From: Cricetomys ansorgei
Lineage: Eukaryota > Chordata > Mammalia > Rodentia > Nesomyidae
NCBI GenBank assembly: GCA_026225945.1
Contig: JAMJFZ010000199.1
Span: 71,154,501-71,218,500, forward strand
Length of the DNA: 64,000 bases
Direction: 5' to 3'
This document shows positions 13,211 through 28,617 of this stretch, one piece after another (the stretch's first letter is position 1; every line of letters begins with the position of its first letter). A model generated the notes under the pieces. That model was not told the DNA's origin and ran no database searches. It worked only from the letters and a program-made list of their open reading frames with translations. The position numbers were made by a program, and so were the translations under genes.

Positions 13211-13274
13211 GTCTTCTCACCCAAGAAAGGGAACCCATGACCTAACACCAAAATCAACTAGGAGAACTACTGCA

Positions 13275-13436
13275 TTTTTTGTTTTGTTTTTGTTTTCAAG
13301 ACAGGGTTTCTCTGTGTAACTCTGGCTGTCCTGGAACTCACTGTGTAAACCAGGCTGGCCTCAAACTCATAAAACCTGCCTGCCTCTGCCTCCTGAGTGC
13401 TGGGATTAGAGGTGTGCACCACCACTGCCTGGCTTA
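13275..13436 (-). repeat. B1 SINE, antisense
   Basis: AAGACAGGGTTTCTCTGTGT through CACCACCACTGCCTGGC, a well-preserved reverse B1. Confidence 0.9.
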
Positions 13437-13814
13437 GCTACATTTTTATTGGGGTTTCTAACAGTATAGGTGAGGCTCACTTACAAGAGCAAGGGTGACA
13501 CTGGAAAACCCACCCCAGTACTGGATGACTAACAAAAGCTGTATTTCTGAAGCTCTCTCATAGGCAGCTCAATAGGTACCCGAATTTCACTACAATTAGG
13601 CTGGTCAGAGACTCCTCTTTAGCAATTGTTTTCTGCTTCTGTAACCCTGTGGAGGACCTTGCACATTTTAGCTTTCTCAGACAGAACCAAGTTTGTTTAC
13701 TTCCCAAGTCTCATGAGCCTCCCCTCCTTTTTAGAATAAATGTTTCCATTTAGAGGGAAAAAAGAAGACATTTCTAGATATATGTTCATGAAAAATAAAA
13801 ATGTATGTCCAGAA

Positions 13815-13940
13815 GCTGGGTAGACATAGTGGTTCACACCTTTAATCCCAGCATTTGGGAAGCTGAAGCAGGATTGGCTAGTTTTCCAGGCCAACCTGAG
13901 CTACAAAGTGAAATTCTGTCTCAGAAAGAAAAAAAAAAAA
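13815..13940 (+). repeat. B1-like SINE
   Basis: GGTTCACACCTTTAATCCCA with a shortened right end and poly(A). It abuts the LTR at 13944. Confidence 0.7.
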
Positions 13941-13943
13941 GTA

Positions 13944-14726
13944 TGTTGTAGAAGTTTATTTTTGGTGGTGTTTAAAATAATTGTTTTTGTCCACTGGGAA
14001 AAAGGGATGCATAGGCCTCAGACTTTTGTACCGTCTGCAGGTGTTGGATTTCTGTGGGGAATGTTTGATTGCTCATGATCTGCACCTGAGGAGCTCTGAA
14101 TGAATAAAAAAACACCTGAGCTCAAATGCTTGGGGTTCTACTGTCCAGGACGGCATGGACCTGAAAGGATTTAAGAAATATAAAACCTAGGAATGCACCT
14201 GAAGTGCTAGCAGTCACATATAGGGGAAGGGGGATGTCTTCCCAGGAACAGCCTTCCCAGCCTCCTCCCCACCACCTATCAGCAGGGATTCTTCCTTCCC
14301 CTTCCCGGGCACCACCCTGTCTCAAAGGGCACAGGTTGACCGCCCCCCCCCCAAAACCCCGCGCGCAACTCCCAACCAATTAGTCTAACATAGAGAGCTC
14401 TGGGCCAATGAGAGCTGAACAAGCCCCCATCCCCAGACCCCTTTCCCCTGAACCCCATAAAAGTGCCTGGGGGGAAGAAATCGGGGCCCGCCATGCTCAT
14501 CTCCTGCGTGGGATAGGCGGGACCCAGACGCGTGCCAGTTATTAATAAAGCCTCATGCGTTTGCAGCGGTTCATGTGTCTCGTGGTTCTTTAGAAGTCCG
14601 CCCGGCTAGCCCTAACAGGCCATGACGGTGGTTCCCTCTGCTGAGGTCTGGCAGGGCTTCCACCTGTGAATATGCCTCCTTGTCTTCTTTGATGAGCACA
14701 CAGCAGCTTAATAACTAAAAGTGACA
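13944..14726 (+). repeat. LTR (family B) interrupted by a second LTR
   Basis: Begins TGTTGTAGAAG and contains GATTGCTCATGATCTGCACC, then AATAAA. It resumes after the insertion with GGTGGTTCCCTCTGCTGAGG. Same family as the LTRs at 28275, 36080, 37472 and 48441. Its body is split by the family A LTR at 14162-14617. Confidence 0.7.
14162..14617 (+). repeat. ERV LTR (family A, copy 2), nested
   Basis: TG...CA LTR-like unit starting TGAAAGGATTTAAGAAATAT and ending CTAGCCCTAACA, with AATAAA at about 14543. It interrupts the family B LTR between CTACTGTCCAGGA and GCCATGACGG, so it is the younger insertion. No clean target-site duplication recognised. Confidence 0.65.
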
Positions 14727-16894
14727 CCTGCAATGTGGGGCCTGAAGTCACACTCATCCAATGTGGAGACAGGAGAACAAGAAAAGTCCAGACCTCACAG
14801 AGTCTAGTAGAGTACACTCAGGGAAGTTACCAGAGGATAGAGATTAAGGTATTAATTGAAGGCTCCTGAAGGAAGAGGAGAGAGAGAAAGGAAATAAGCC
14901 TCTATGAAGACAAAAGGCTGTGAAATTAATAATTAAATGAGGAAAAAGTTCCGAGGTGAGAATCACAGAATGGAGGCCCTTAGAGATAAAGAATTCAGCC
15001 AGGAGCAGGTAAAAGCAAGGTTCTTACTGCTTTTCCTGATCATGGAGCTGACGCTTCCTCCTGCCGCTGGTGTAGCGTGCTGTTTCACAAACTGAGTTTT
15101 CTGATACCTGCACTGTATGTGTGTGAAGCTCAAGATGTTGTGTTTGAGATCTATGGAAGGGGTTGTATGTTTCCCTTAGTGGTGGTGAAAAAGAATGCAA
15201 ACCTCCAGGATGTTCCAACTGGAGATTCTTTCCACTGGCCCAGGACCCCCTGTTGTTGTGGAAGCCTAGGCTTAGAGCCAAAAAGTCAATATACTTGGGT
15301 CCATACAGAAAGCACAGGTAGAATGGTGTGCTTTGATAGTGTAAGAATAGGGTGCAAAGGGTGCCACAGGAGGGTATATCACAGGATCTGGCCACTGGCC
15401 AGGTGTTGGGGTAGGAGAGCTTCCCATTTAACTCTAGGCCTCCCTAGCTCTCAATCACACTCTCAGTGATTTTACTCCTCATTATAAATCATAGCAACCC
15501 TTTCTTCCTGCTTCAAAACTATACACCACTCCAGCCTTAGACATAAGCCACCTGGCAATAACCTTATTGCTCCTGTCTCCGGACCTGTCTGCATAGTCAC
15601 AGATCTCCCATCCAGGTACAGCCGGCTGTACCATGGATGGTACCACCATGGGCTGAGTCCCCCTTTGCTGAGTCACCTTCAGCATACCCCTTTACACAGC
15701 AGCCTCATGGACCGGTCTGTTTTCAGGCAGCTCACTCCCTTCAGGGCCTTGGCCTTCTTTCCTCTGCTCCATTCCCACAGCTAGTTCCTCTTTCTATCCA
15801 GGCCCTTGACTGGAGAGGTCATCCCAGCACTGCAAGGAACTGTTTCTGTCCTCCCAAGGGCACACCCTGCCTAGAAGGCAAGCTACCATCGAATGCTCGC
15901 CGCCTTAGAGGACCTTCAGAAAGACAAAGCAGTGCACATGAGAATCCAGGTTCCCACAACCATATTGCAGAGTGACCCCTGGTACCTCTTCCATCTTCCC
16001 TGGTTTTCTGGGTTTAGTGAAGACCCAGCCAGGGTGTGTGGCTGCTGAGGGTTGCCCTTGGAGTCTCTTTCTAGACTGTGCTCCCTGAGCTAATGCCTTC
16101 TTACTCCTCCCCCCTCCCCCCTCCCCCCACGATTCAGCAAATGCACAGGAAGTCTACCTTTTCTTGACTCTGTGCTGGAACCATACCAGGAAAGACAGCC
16201 TCCATGATGCTCATATCCTGGTGTGTGAAGCAGGCAGCAATCAAATGGGAACACTTCCCTAAGCCCCTTGCAAACATCCATTTTTCTTGTAAAAAAAGGC
16301 TGGGATTTGTTGTGGGATATTTTACTCTTGTGTGCTGTTTTGGTTTGTAAAAGGGCTTTGATGCCTTGTAGGTGTGAAGCAGGATGTCTTGCAGCGGTTG
16401 CAGGCCTTGCTTCCTACCAGTTCACACCCTTGTGCTAGCCTGGCTGAGATCTCCACAGATAGGACTACCTGTTTACAGCTGAAGGTGACCGATCACCAAC
16501 AAAGGTTTGCGGGCCTAGTGATCAGAGAAGACTCTGATTGTGTTGTAATGAAGGCCTGGCTGTGGAGAGGGGTCTGGGCTAAGGGTCTAAGGCAGAAGCA
16601 GGGAGGATGAATGGAGAGGAAGGAGAAACAAGAGAGAATGATGGAATGAAGTCTCTGCCTAGCCGCCCGGGTATTGATTTCCCTGAGATTTGACATGGCT
16701 TGTAATTAATAAAGAGCATTGGAAAATTCAACAATGAACTCTTATTAAGCGATTGAACATAATTTAACAGGGATTGGTTGACATCTCTGATTTCTTCCCA
16801 TCATCTCTGGATTACTCAGATGTGGTTAGGCAGGAATACTAATGGGACCCAGGTGCTTCGGCTAATGTTTCTATCTCTTGATTTCAGGACAGTG
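14727..16894. other. Repeat-poor intergenic stretch
   Basis: No recognisable gene or young repeat. A CCCCTCCC-rich run lies at about 16107-16130. Small ORFs here look non-coding. Confidence 0.35.
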
Positions 16895-16990
16895 GTCTGT
16901 GGGTTGGGAAATAGAGGCAGAAGGAGCAGGAATTCAGGGTCAGTCCCAGCTACACAGGAAGTTAGAGACCCTGTCTCAAAAAGCAAATGA
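16895..16990 (+). repeat. B1 fragment
   Basis: Only the right half remains: TACACAGGAAG...GAGACCCTGTCTCAAAAAGC. Confidence 0.5.
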
Positions 16991-17854
16991 AGGCTAGGCT
17001 CACAACCAAAAAAGCAAAACAAACAAAACAAAACAAAAAAAGACAGAACATAGTCACATGGTTCATATTTATGTGTTCACAAAACAAACAAAACTACTCG
17101 ATTGTCTTCCATCGAAGTTGCCATGATCCCAGTCTCTGTCCTTCTCAGTATGGGTACACCAGAGCTGAGCTTTTCTCATAGCCACCGTCACCTCCAACAC
17201 TCAACATTTCTAACCCTACTCAACTTGCACCCTATGGGTCTTTAAATAAGCTGCAGTCCATCCTGCTGAGTGGAAATGAATCAGCGTTAGGAAACACCAC
17301 ATAAAGCAGATAGAAATCTGTTCGTCTTTCCAAGTTAAGCCTTGTCCAGCAAACCAGGATACCCCTGCTGTCACCCCCCCCCACACATATATACACACAT
17401 TCAAGATTTCTGATGTTCCAACCATAGCTTCAGAAAGTGAACACGGATCAAAGAACGGTCTATGTGGAGGGTTTGTCTCTGAATGTGCTTATTTCTATCC
17501 CTGTAGCCACTACAGCACAGCATCATGGCTATGCCTACTGGGTATGCATAGAGGTTTCATTCAGGGTGATCTGCTCTTGTCCAAGTTGGATTCTATGACT
17601 AGAAAAGCTAAACTGGAATGCTAGAGGACAAGTACAATTGTGTCAGCCCCAAAGTGACACATTTAGGACCTTGAGCTTACCGGTCACATCTCAATTACAC
17701 TTTATCTTCTTGGGTGTGTCACACATACCAGGCTCAAGATGCCCCTGCCTCAGGATTACAGGTGAGCCATCATACATACCCCTTTTGTTGTTTTTTGACA
17801 CTGTTTCCCTGTTTCTCAGACTTTCTCATGTAATCCTCTTGCCTCAAGGCCTTT

Positions 17855-17975
17855 CTTTTCTTTTGATTTTTGGAGACATGGTTTCTGTCCTGGAACTCAC
17901 TTTGTACATCAGGCTGGCCTAGAACTCAAGAGACCCACCTGCCTCTGCCTCCTGAGTGCATCATCACAGCCAGGC
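17855..17975 (-). repeat. B1 SINE, antisense
   Basis: GGTTTCTGTCCTGGAACTCA, CCTGCCTCTGCCTCCTGAG. Confidence 0.75.
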
Positions 17976-19134
17976 CTCAAGGCCTTTCCTGTAGCTAGGA
18001 CCATATGCACATACACCATCTTGCCCACCCCACTGCTCCCCCTTTTGTTTAGAGATTCACTATTAAGCAAGGCTGGCCTCAAACTCATGGTCCCCCTGCT
18101 TCTGCCCCGAAGAGGCCTAGGATTTGTAGAGGAACACTTGGGAGAAGTTTTTGTTATTTTGGTTTCTTTAAAGACCCAAAATGGCATTCAGATTAGGTTT
18201 ATGTGCCCACCCCCTGCTGTGGTATAGTTGTTTTTAAGTTGAATTTGGAATGCTTGATGTCCAGCGAGTAGGGTTGGGCATTGGTTGGTGGTTTGTTGGC
18301 TGGATTGCTGTCGGTAGTGTAATAATTCCTAAAAGAATAAAGGTTGGAGAGACTGAGTTTATAGACTGTCAGCTGAGACGCTAGTCTGACTCACTGTCAG
18401 CTAGTCCTCTTCGAGCTTAGGACAGCCTAAAAGAGGCTGTGAAGATTCTACCTTTCTCTCAGTCTATATCAAGGATGCTTGCAAAAGCAGTGAAGATTTC
18501 TTTCTATCCTTCCTTTCTCTTTCCCTAAAGTGAGGGTAAAAGAATGTAGCACACTGCTATAAGGATTATTATAGACGTCACCAGGCCGAGTTACCTCACA
18601 TTTTGAAAGAAATGCATACATCACATTAGTGAAAATGAAGACAAATTCCCACCTTCCCAGTAAATGTAAAACAGTAAACTGTTCCCTTTCAATATTCCTG
18701 TAGATAAAAAACACTCTAGATATGTTCAGAACACATATGAAATGATTATTTAGCTTCCAGGTATATGTTCCTTGGATTTAAGTGTTTCCCCTGTTTTAAG
18801 TGACTGCTAAAGTTCTGTTAAAAACAGCTGAGGCCAAAGCCCAGCCAAAATGCAGGAAGGGGAATTTTGCACCAGATGACAACTTATGACAAAAGGCACA
18901 GACAAGTCATCCTAGCCAACTAAACAGCGGAAGGCCTATGAAATACCCAGGAGGTAGCACTGCCGAGGGCAGAGATAGGAAGCAAGCAGGGCTGGAGCGG
19001 GGCCTGAAGAGCCCAAGATCGGCAAGTCAACGACGAGGCCATGTGTCACAGTGGACTTCAACCCATTTCTTCCACGTGTAGGCACCTACCCTACAGTGGA
19101 TCAGCGGTTTCCTCAGGAATCCCCAAAGAAACTT
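17976..19134. other. Intergenic stretch without recognised features
   Basis: Contains a weak antisense B1-like piece near 18050-18100 and otherwise nothing I can assign. Confidence 0.3.
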
Positions 19135-19485
19135 TATTTTTTTGGCTTTTTGAGACAGGGTTTCTCTGTGTAGCCCTGGGCTGTTCTGGAACTCACTCTG
19201 TAGACCAGGCTGGCCTTGAACTCAGAGATCTGCTTGCCTATGCCCCTGCAGTGTTGGGATTAAAGGCATATGTTGCCATCACCATCCGGCCCACGCCCAA
19301 AGAAACTTTTTAAAAACATTGTTTTAAAGAATTTTGTGTATATGAATGTATGCATGTCACAGTGCATGTGTGGTCAGAGGACTACTTGTGGGAGTTGGTC
19401 CTCTTTTTCCTCCATAGGATCAAAGTCAGGTTGTCAGACTTAGCACCAGATGCTTTTGCCTACTGAGCCATCATCACTCTGGCTC
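19135..19485 (-). repeat. Antisense B1 then antisense B2/B3 SINE
   Basis: B1 at 19135-19292 (GAGACAGGGTTTCTCTGTGT). B2/B3 at 19305-19485, ending TACTGAGCCATCATCACTCTGGC. Confidence 0.8.
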
Positions 19486-20450
19486 AGAATGAGAACCACA
19501 TGTACCTCCCTGGGCCAAGAGGAACTACTCATGGGAAGATAGGACCCCATAAGAGGGGTGTCCAAGAGGAGGGTCCCTTGGCCCCGAGGAGACGCTAGTA
19601 GATTTTATAACCTTCTCGGGCAGAGCAGTTGTATCTCTTTCAAACACTGAAGCCTCTACTGGGCAGTGTAAAGGCACCTCTAGACCTGCTGTTGCCTTCG
19701 GGTGATGTGTCTCCAGTCTACCCACCAAGGTTTCTGACATGGCCCTGGCATCACTAAGAGCCATACTTCTTTCCTTCTTCCACAGAAGGCACTGCAGTTC
19801 CTTTGGGGGATCCTGTCACAACAACCTGCTTCCTTCTGTGCTGGCCTGTCAGTGTCCCCTTACTTTGGGGTTTTCGTCTCTCAGGGTCTATTGTTTCTGG
19901 GTGCTGGCTAGACTTCAAGCACAACCTCTTTCTACTATGCGGAGTTCTGTCTCTAATGGGCACTTCACCTTGGTATTTGCTGTTCTAAAATGGAACCTGA
20001 TGTTCCTTCTACTCCATATTAAGCCCACACTAAATTTCTAGCCTTGGCGGAAACCCTGAGCCTAAGACTCCAAATCTTTTTTGTCCTCTCAGCTCAGCAC
20101 TAAAGAAGGTATTGTGTGGTCTCTGGTGCCTTAGCTCCTGTCAGGCCCTCAAACCCTGCTGCATATTATCTCATGCCCTAGAACTGTTTCCCAGCACTGG
20201 AAAGCACTGCGTGGAGATCCTGGGCCTGACTCCCTGCTCTGCATGTGCACCTGCCCCTTCAGAGTCCACCTGAGGTTCTCCTCCAGATGCTAATGAGGCC
20301 AGGCTCCCACTTCTGCTATCAGGAGAGAAGCATCTGGTAAGAAGACCAAGGTGGTTCCTCCAGAGAGGTGAGTAGGAATGCCTAGCCAATTGCTAGAGGC
20401 TCCGAGTAGACAGTGGGCCAGGATCCCAAAGGACAGAAACAGAGTACTTG
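19486..20450. other. Intergenic stretch 3' of GPAA1
   Basis: No recognised gene. Two adjacent minus-strand ORFs (19525-19764, 79 aa; 19754-19963, 69 aa) have hydrophilic, coding-like composition, but I do not recognise them. Confidence 0.3.
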
Positions 20451-20456
20451 TTTATT
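20451..20456 (-). terminator. GPAA1: GPAA1 poly(A) signal
   Basis: TTTATT on + reads AATAAA on minus. It begins only about 27 nt after the stop codon, giving a very short 3' UTR. Confidence 0.75.
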
Positions 20457-20483
20457 TCCCAGGGAGGAGGTAGAATGGAGGCC

Positions 20484-24010
<3,527 letters not shown>

Positions 24011-24836
24011 CTGGGGCTGTGGCGAACAGTCTATGGAAGGACAGGACCCTGGACGAGCTCAAGAACGGCGATAGTGTACCAGCCAAAAGGTTCTCAGAAG
24101 TCAGAGAAGACGGTGTGCAACGCAGGTGGGTGGAGAACTAGGGCTGCGAAATTATAACTCAAATGCCCACAGAAGCGAGATGTAAATAACTTGTGCTGTG
24201 GATATGACATAAGGGTCCCCGTGTGAACTGAGGATCAGGTGTTGTTTCATTTCTATGGATGTCACCAACCTTAAGACAGTGGGCTCACCTAAGTGGTGTT
24301 CCTTGAGAGCTGGGCCTAGAATCAAGGTAATCAATGTCAGCTATAAGGGTATTGGAAAGATGGAAGTGAATAGAAAGCATACTATACTGCTTTTGTCCAG
24401 CCTCAGCCATTAGCATAGTGGGCAATGGTGGCCAGAGGACTAGGGGTGAAGGCAGTTTGTCTGAAAGGGTGCAGAGGGAAGAGTCACAGCTAAGGGTAAA
24501 TGGCCATGAGACAAAAGGGTTTGTTATCCTTTTAGAGTCCAAGGTTAGGTGGCAGAAAGGGCCAAAAAGAAGATACCAGTCTAGCGCATGACCTTACATG
24601 GGCACCCATAGCCGGCGGAATTCTACTTCAGCCTTGTGCTCAGGTCCCAGGTGGGCTGCGTGAGCATGGCATATTCCTGGGTTATATTCCTGGGTCTGAG
24701 GGCTTGAGCATTCTGACGCTTCCTCTTCCTAGCACAAGTGCTCTCTCCCTTTGGGACACTACAGACTCTGTTCTGCGGAGCTCTGAGCTGCTCTTAAGTG
24801 CTGTTCAGTAAGCTGTGTTCAACAGAGGAATAGGCC
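24011..24836. other. Intergenic space between GPAA1 5' end and EXOSC4 3' end
   Basis: About 0.8 kb with no convincing exon or SINE. The two genes are head-to-tail on the minus strand, and any distal GPAA1 promoter elements would lie here. Confidence 0.4.
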
Positions 24837-24842
24837 TTTATT
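24837..24842 (-). terminator. EXOSC4: EXOSC4 poly(A) signal
   Basis: TTTATT on + reads AATAAA on minus, starting about 21 nt after the EXOSC4 stop. Confidence 0.75.
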
Positions 24843-24863
24843 CTGGATATGGTTAGTTGGCAT

Positions 24864-26592
24864 TTAGTCCCCGAGTAAGATAGAGGCCTCTTGCACATGC
24901 TGCCGGACTACACGATCCAGCAGTGTGTGCACGTCTCGGGCTGCCTGGGCAGCAGCTTCCAGCACCTGCTCCAAGTGGTCTTCATGCAGCCTCGAGTCCA
25001 TCTCGAGCAGGGCGATCTGGCCTGAAGCTGGCAGCAGGGCCAGGGCTAGCTGGGGCCCTCCAGCTGCTTCTTCCACATGGCTGAGATCTGCCAGTGCTGT
25101 GCCATCCACAAAGCCAGCTGAACATGCACATACAAAGTCCCGCATGGGTATCCCAGCATCCATCACTGCCAGTGTGGCTGCATTCACACATGCTGCATAG
25201 GTTCCACCATCTGCCTGCAGCACCTGCAGAGGCATCAGGACATTACTGACATCTCACTATCCAGCATCTCAGGCCCATCTCATACCCTTGAGCCCTGCCC
25301 CCACCCCAGGGTGGGGGGCAGTTTGAGGCTGCAGGTAGCTCACCTGCACATAGATGTCAATCTGAGAGCGTGGGTGCAGCTGTGTGAGGATGGCTGCCTC
25401 GAAAGTCTGGCGTAGCTGCAGCCCCATCTCACAAGACTTCCGGTCCCCATGAGGCCTTCGCTTTCGCTCACCTGTGCTGAAGGTTGCTGAACTATACTGA
25501 CAGTTTACTAGGGCCCGGTCAGGCAGGGCTCGAGACCGTGAGCCCCGGATCTGGAGAAGAAAGAACGAATAAGCCAGGCCTACTTCCTGGTTAACACTCA
25601 ATCCACACTCAATGGTTCAACCCTCCTCTTCTTCCTCTAGTGCTTCAGAAAGAAGCTATGCCTTGCCTCCAAATCATAGCTGGAGACAGGGCCTACTTTT
25701 CAGCCGAGGCCATACAGTATCACTTTTGGCAGGCTACTGTCTGTTCTACAGTTGCTCCGTTTCCTCCCAAATTATTCCCACTGTGGCCACCGTTTTTTAC
25801 AAACATCTGATCTGTCACCTGCACACTAACATTTGACTTACCTTCCAGAGGCTTCCCATTACATGTAGAAGAAAATCTCAATTTCCCTGACCTTCAAAGA
25901 GCCCTGGGTCCTCAGTTCCTTAGCAATCCCTCAACTTTGATTTACTGCCCCTCTACCTACCAATACTGCCCTGACGTGTCTATATCTGACCGTCATCCCG
26001 GTTTCTTCCACCTAGAAAGCTAAGCACACTTTAAAATGTGCGTGTTTTGCCGGCCTTGGTACAACACTGAGACACAGCAATAAAGGCAGAGTTTCATCTA
26101 AAGTCCCTGTCTTGGGAGTTTATGTTCCAGTAGAAAAACAAGCGACGCAAAAGACTCGGTAAAATCGATGTAGTAGATGCAGAAAGGCAAGGAAGAGTGT
26201 TGTAGTGCCTGTGAGTCTTCTTCCCGCCAAGACTTCGGAATAATGAGCTGAGAGAGGAGGGGGGAGTGCAGCTTCGCCAGGCCGGCTTGAGGCACTTCGG
26301 AGACGATGCGAGCAGCCCAGGGGAAAAGAGTAACGTAGGGCCCACTGGGAGGGAGGCGTTAGACCGTGAGACTTGGGTCTCACGAGCGGCCCCGAGCCCC
26401 GCAGCCCTGCCGCTTACTCGCCTCGTGAGGCCCGTAGACCACCGCCAGCGCCTTGGTGTTGCCCTGCTCGATATAAGCCGAGCCGTCGGCCTGCGCAAAC
26501 ACGCCCATCCGCGCCTGGATCTTGCGCAGCTCCCCGGCGCGCCGACCGTCTATCCGGTAACCCTGGTCGGACAGGAGCTCCAGTCCGGCCAT
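24864..26592 (-). CDS. EXOSC4: Exosome component 4 (RRP41)
   Basis: Three coding exons: 26592-26422, 25550-25344 and 25223-24864, giving 245 codons plus stop, the exact mammalian length. EXOSC4/RRP41 is one of six RNase PH-fold subunits of the RNA exosome ring. In animals the ring is structural and threads RNA to DIS3 or EXOSC10. The whole protein is one RNase PH domain: MAGLELLSDQGYRIDGRR at the start, IEQGNTKALAVVYGPHE ending exon 1, VNCQYSSATF in exon 2, then ADGGTYAACVNAATLAVMDA and DFVCACSAGFVDGTALADL in exon 3, ending LLGD. The frame requires exon 1 to end at CACGAG and the intron to begin GCGAGT, so intron 1 is GC-AG. Using the nearby GTAAGC would shift the frame. Intron 1 is about 870 bp. 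No disruption. Confidence 0.97.
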
Positions 26593-26830
26593 GATGTGCG
26601 CTCCGAACCCCGCCTCCGAGAGCGAGAGCACGACAGTTCAGACGACCCGGGCCGCCACGACCTACGGCTTCCGGCAGTCCGTTCCTTTTTCGGTCTCGGG
26701 AAATTACAGCTTCCGGTAAGCTTTTCCCTTTCCGGTCCGAGGGAACTCGCGGCGTCCCCGGCTCTAACTGTACGGCTTAGGTCGTTCCGGGTCGGGACAC
26801 CAAAGGCCTGACCTGAGCCGGTTTTTGCTG
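26593..26830 (-). promoter_or_regulatory. EXOSC4: EXOSC4 promoter with clustered ETS motifs
   Basis: GC-rich upstream sequence with three TTCCGG-type ETS cores within about 65 bp (about 26668, 26710 and 26730 on +). No TATA box seen. This is typical of a TATA-less housekeeping promoter. Confidence 0.5.
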
Positions 26831-26924
26831 TTTTTCCGGGGTTGCTGGAGGAGGAGCCCTGAAGACGGGCTTCTTCTTCCAGACAACTTCGGGCTGTTGG
26901 AGGCTCTCGGCCCAGTGGGGACAT

Positions 26925-27120
26925 TTTTTATTCTTTTTTTTTTTTTAATTTTATGTCTTTATTGTACGAATGTTGTACGTTTTCGTCTGTCTGTTCGCTA
27001 CGTGTGCCTGGTCCTGAGGAGGTCAGAAGAGGGCATCAGTTTCCCTGAAACAGGAATTACAGGCAGCTGTGAGCCCCTGTGTGAATACTGGGAATCGAAC
27101 CCATGTCCTATACATGTTTT
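26925..27120 (-). repeat. B2/B3-class SINE, antisense
   Basis: CAGAAGAGGGCATCAGTTTC, GGAATTACAGGCAGCTGTGA. Confidence 0.7.
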
Positions 27121-27589
27121 GGGGTTTCGCCTGCGTAATTTTTACAGTGGTCACACATGATTTTTTGTTACACGTACAGTGATTATTTTCTTTGTGGAGC
27201 TGTTTTAGTTTAGTTTTTGTTTTTAATTTGCTTGGTTAAATCCACAACTTTCCCTCCTTTAGCCAAGAAGTTTTTTCTATCGCCGGAATGCAAACACAAA
27301 ACACCTGCAGTTGTACATTTACAGCTGTATGTCAGCTTTCGGAGTTCTGATGATTTTTTTAAGATTGAATCTGAATCATTTAGTACACACTTTTTGGGAG
27401 TGTTTTCACTCAGAATACATGAAATCTAAATAGTCCTTGGATTTTGTTGTTGCTTTTTGGAATCTTGATATGCATCTCAGGTGGTTTTGTTGACCTGGAG
27501 AGATGGGTGTATAGCATAACAGAGGTCCTGAAGGGAAAGAGCCTTCAGTTCCAAAGGAGTAGGAGAGTTAGAACATCATGCCAGCACAG

Positions 27590-28110
27590 TGTGGTGGTGC
27601 ACACCTTTAATCCCCAGCTCAGGAGGCAGAGGACAGTGGGTATCTGTTAGTTTGAGGCCAGCCTGGTCTACAAAAGCCAATTCCAGGACAGCCAGGGTTG
27701 TTACACAAAGAGATCCTGTCTCCAAAAATCAAACCAAAGAACTTTAAACTATATACTGTGCAATGGGATTCCCAATGGAGAGACAGACTTTTCAGTTCCA
27801 TTCAGATCCAAAGAACAAAGGGAAGTTTGCTCTTACGGGGTTTTGAAGGCAGGGGGGATGACAGTTCCACATAATACTACCTAGCCTATGTGTGAGAAGC
27901 CAGGGAAGCGCTGATGAAAGCTATAGGGCTAGTGAGATGGTACAGCAGGCCAAGGCATTTGCCTAGCCTAGGAACTTGAGTTTGTTCACCAGGCCCCATA
28001 TGGTGAGAGAACTACTCACAGAAGTTGTCATCTGATGACCTCCATGCCCACACTGGGGCAGGCGCACACACACACACCAGATAAATAAAATATAAAAATA
28101 AAGTCTAGCA
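27590..28110 (+). repeat. B1 SINE then B2 SINE
   Basis: B1 at 27590-27745 (GGCCAGCCTGGTCTACAAAA). B2 at 27925-28110 (GGGCTAGTGAGATGGTACAG) with a CA-rich 3' end and AATAAA-containing tail. Confidence 0.8.
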
Positions 28111-28274
28111 GTAACTCAAGGCTGTCTTATGTCTGGGTAGGGGAGGGAAAGAACTCTGAGAGTTGCAGGGCTGTAGAAGCTATAGTGAGAGACTACAGTG
28201 GGTGTGGCCTGATTTCTGGGAACTAGAGCAGATAGAGAATCTGTGACCTAACAGTCCTATTAGTCTTGCATTTC

Positions 28275-28611
28275 TGTAGCTGTACACCTACTGCTGGGGC
28301 AGCTTAGCAAGGATGACATTTTCATAGGTGCAAATTCGACCAGATCTTAGCAGAAGGAACAACCATCCTGGCCAGTATAAGACTCCATAGTGGAACCCCG
28401 AGCATCTCAGCTCAGGTGTTTTTATTCTTTCAGAACACCTCGGGTACTTTACTGATAGCACATGCAGATCATTAGCAGTTAAGCAGCCTTCACAGAAATC
28501 CAACACCTGCAAACAATACAGAACACCTTAGACTTAAGATAGCCCCTTAAGATACCACCCAACAGTGCATAAAACAATTTCAAACATAACTAAAAATAAA
28601 CTTCCCCAACA
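28275..28611 (-). repeat. Solo LTR (family B) with 6-bp target-site duplication
   Basis: 337-bp element reading TGTTGGGGAAG...CA on the minus strand, flanked by perfect CATTTC direct repeats (28269-28274 and 28612-28617). A 6-bp duplication is typical of ERVK-class integration. Confidence 0.85.
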
Positions 28612-28617
28612 CATTTC

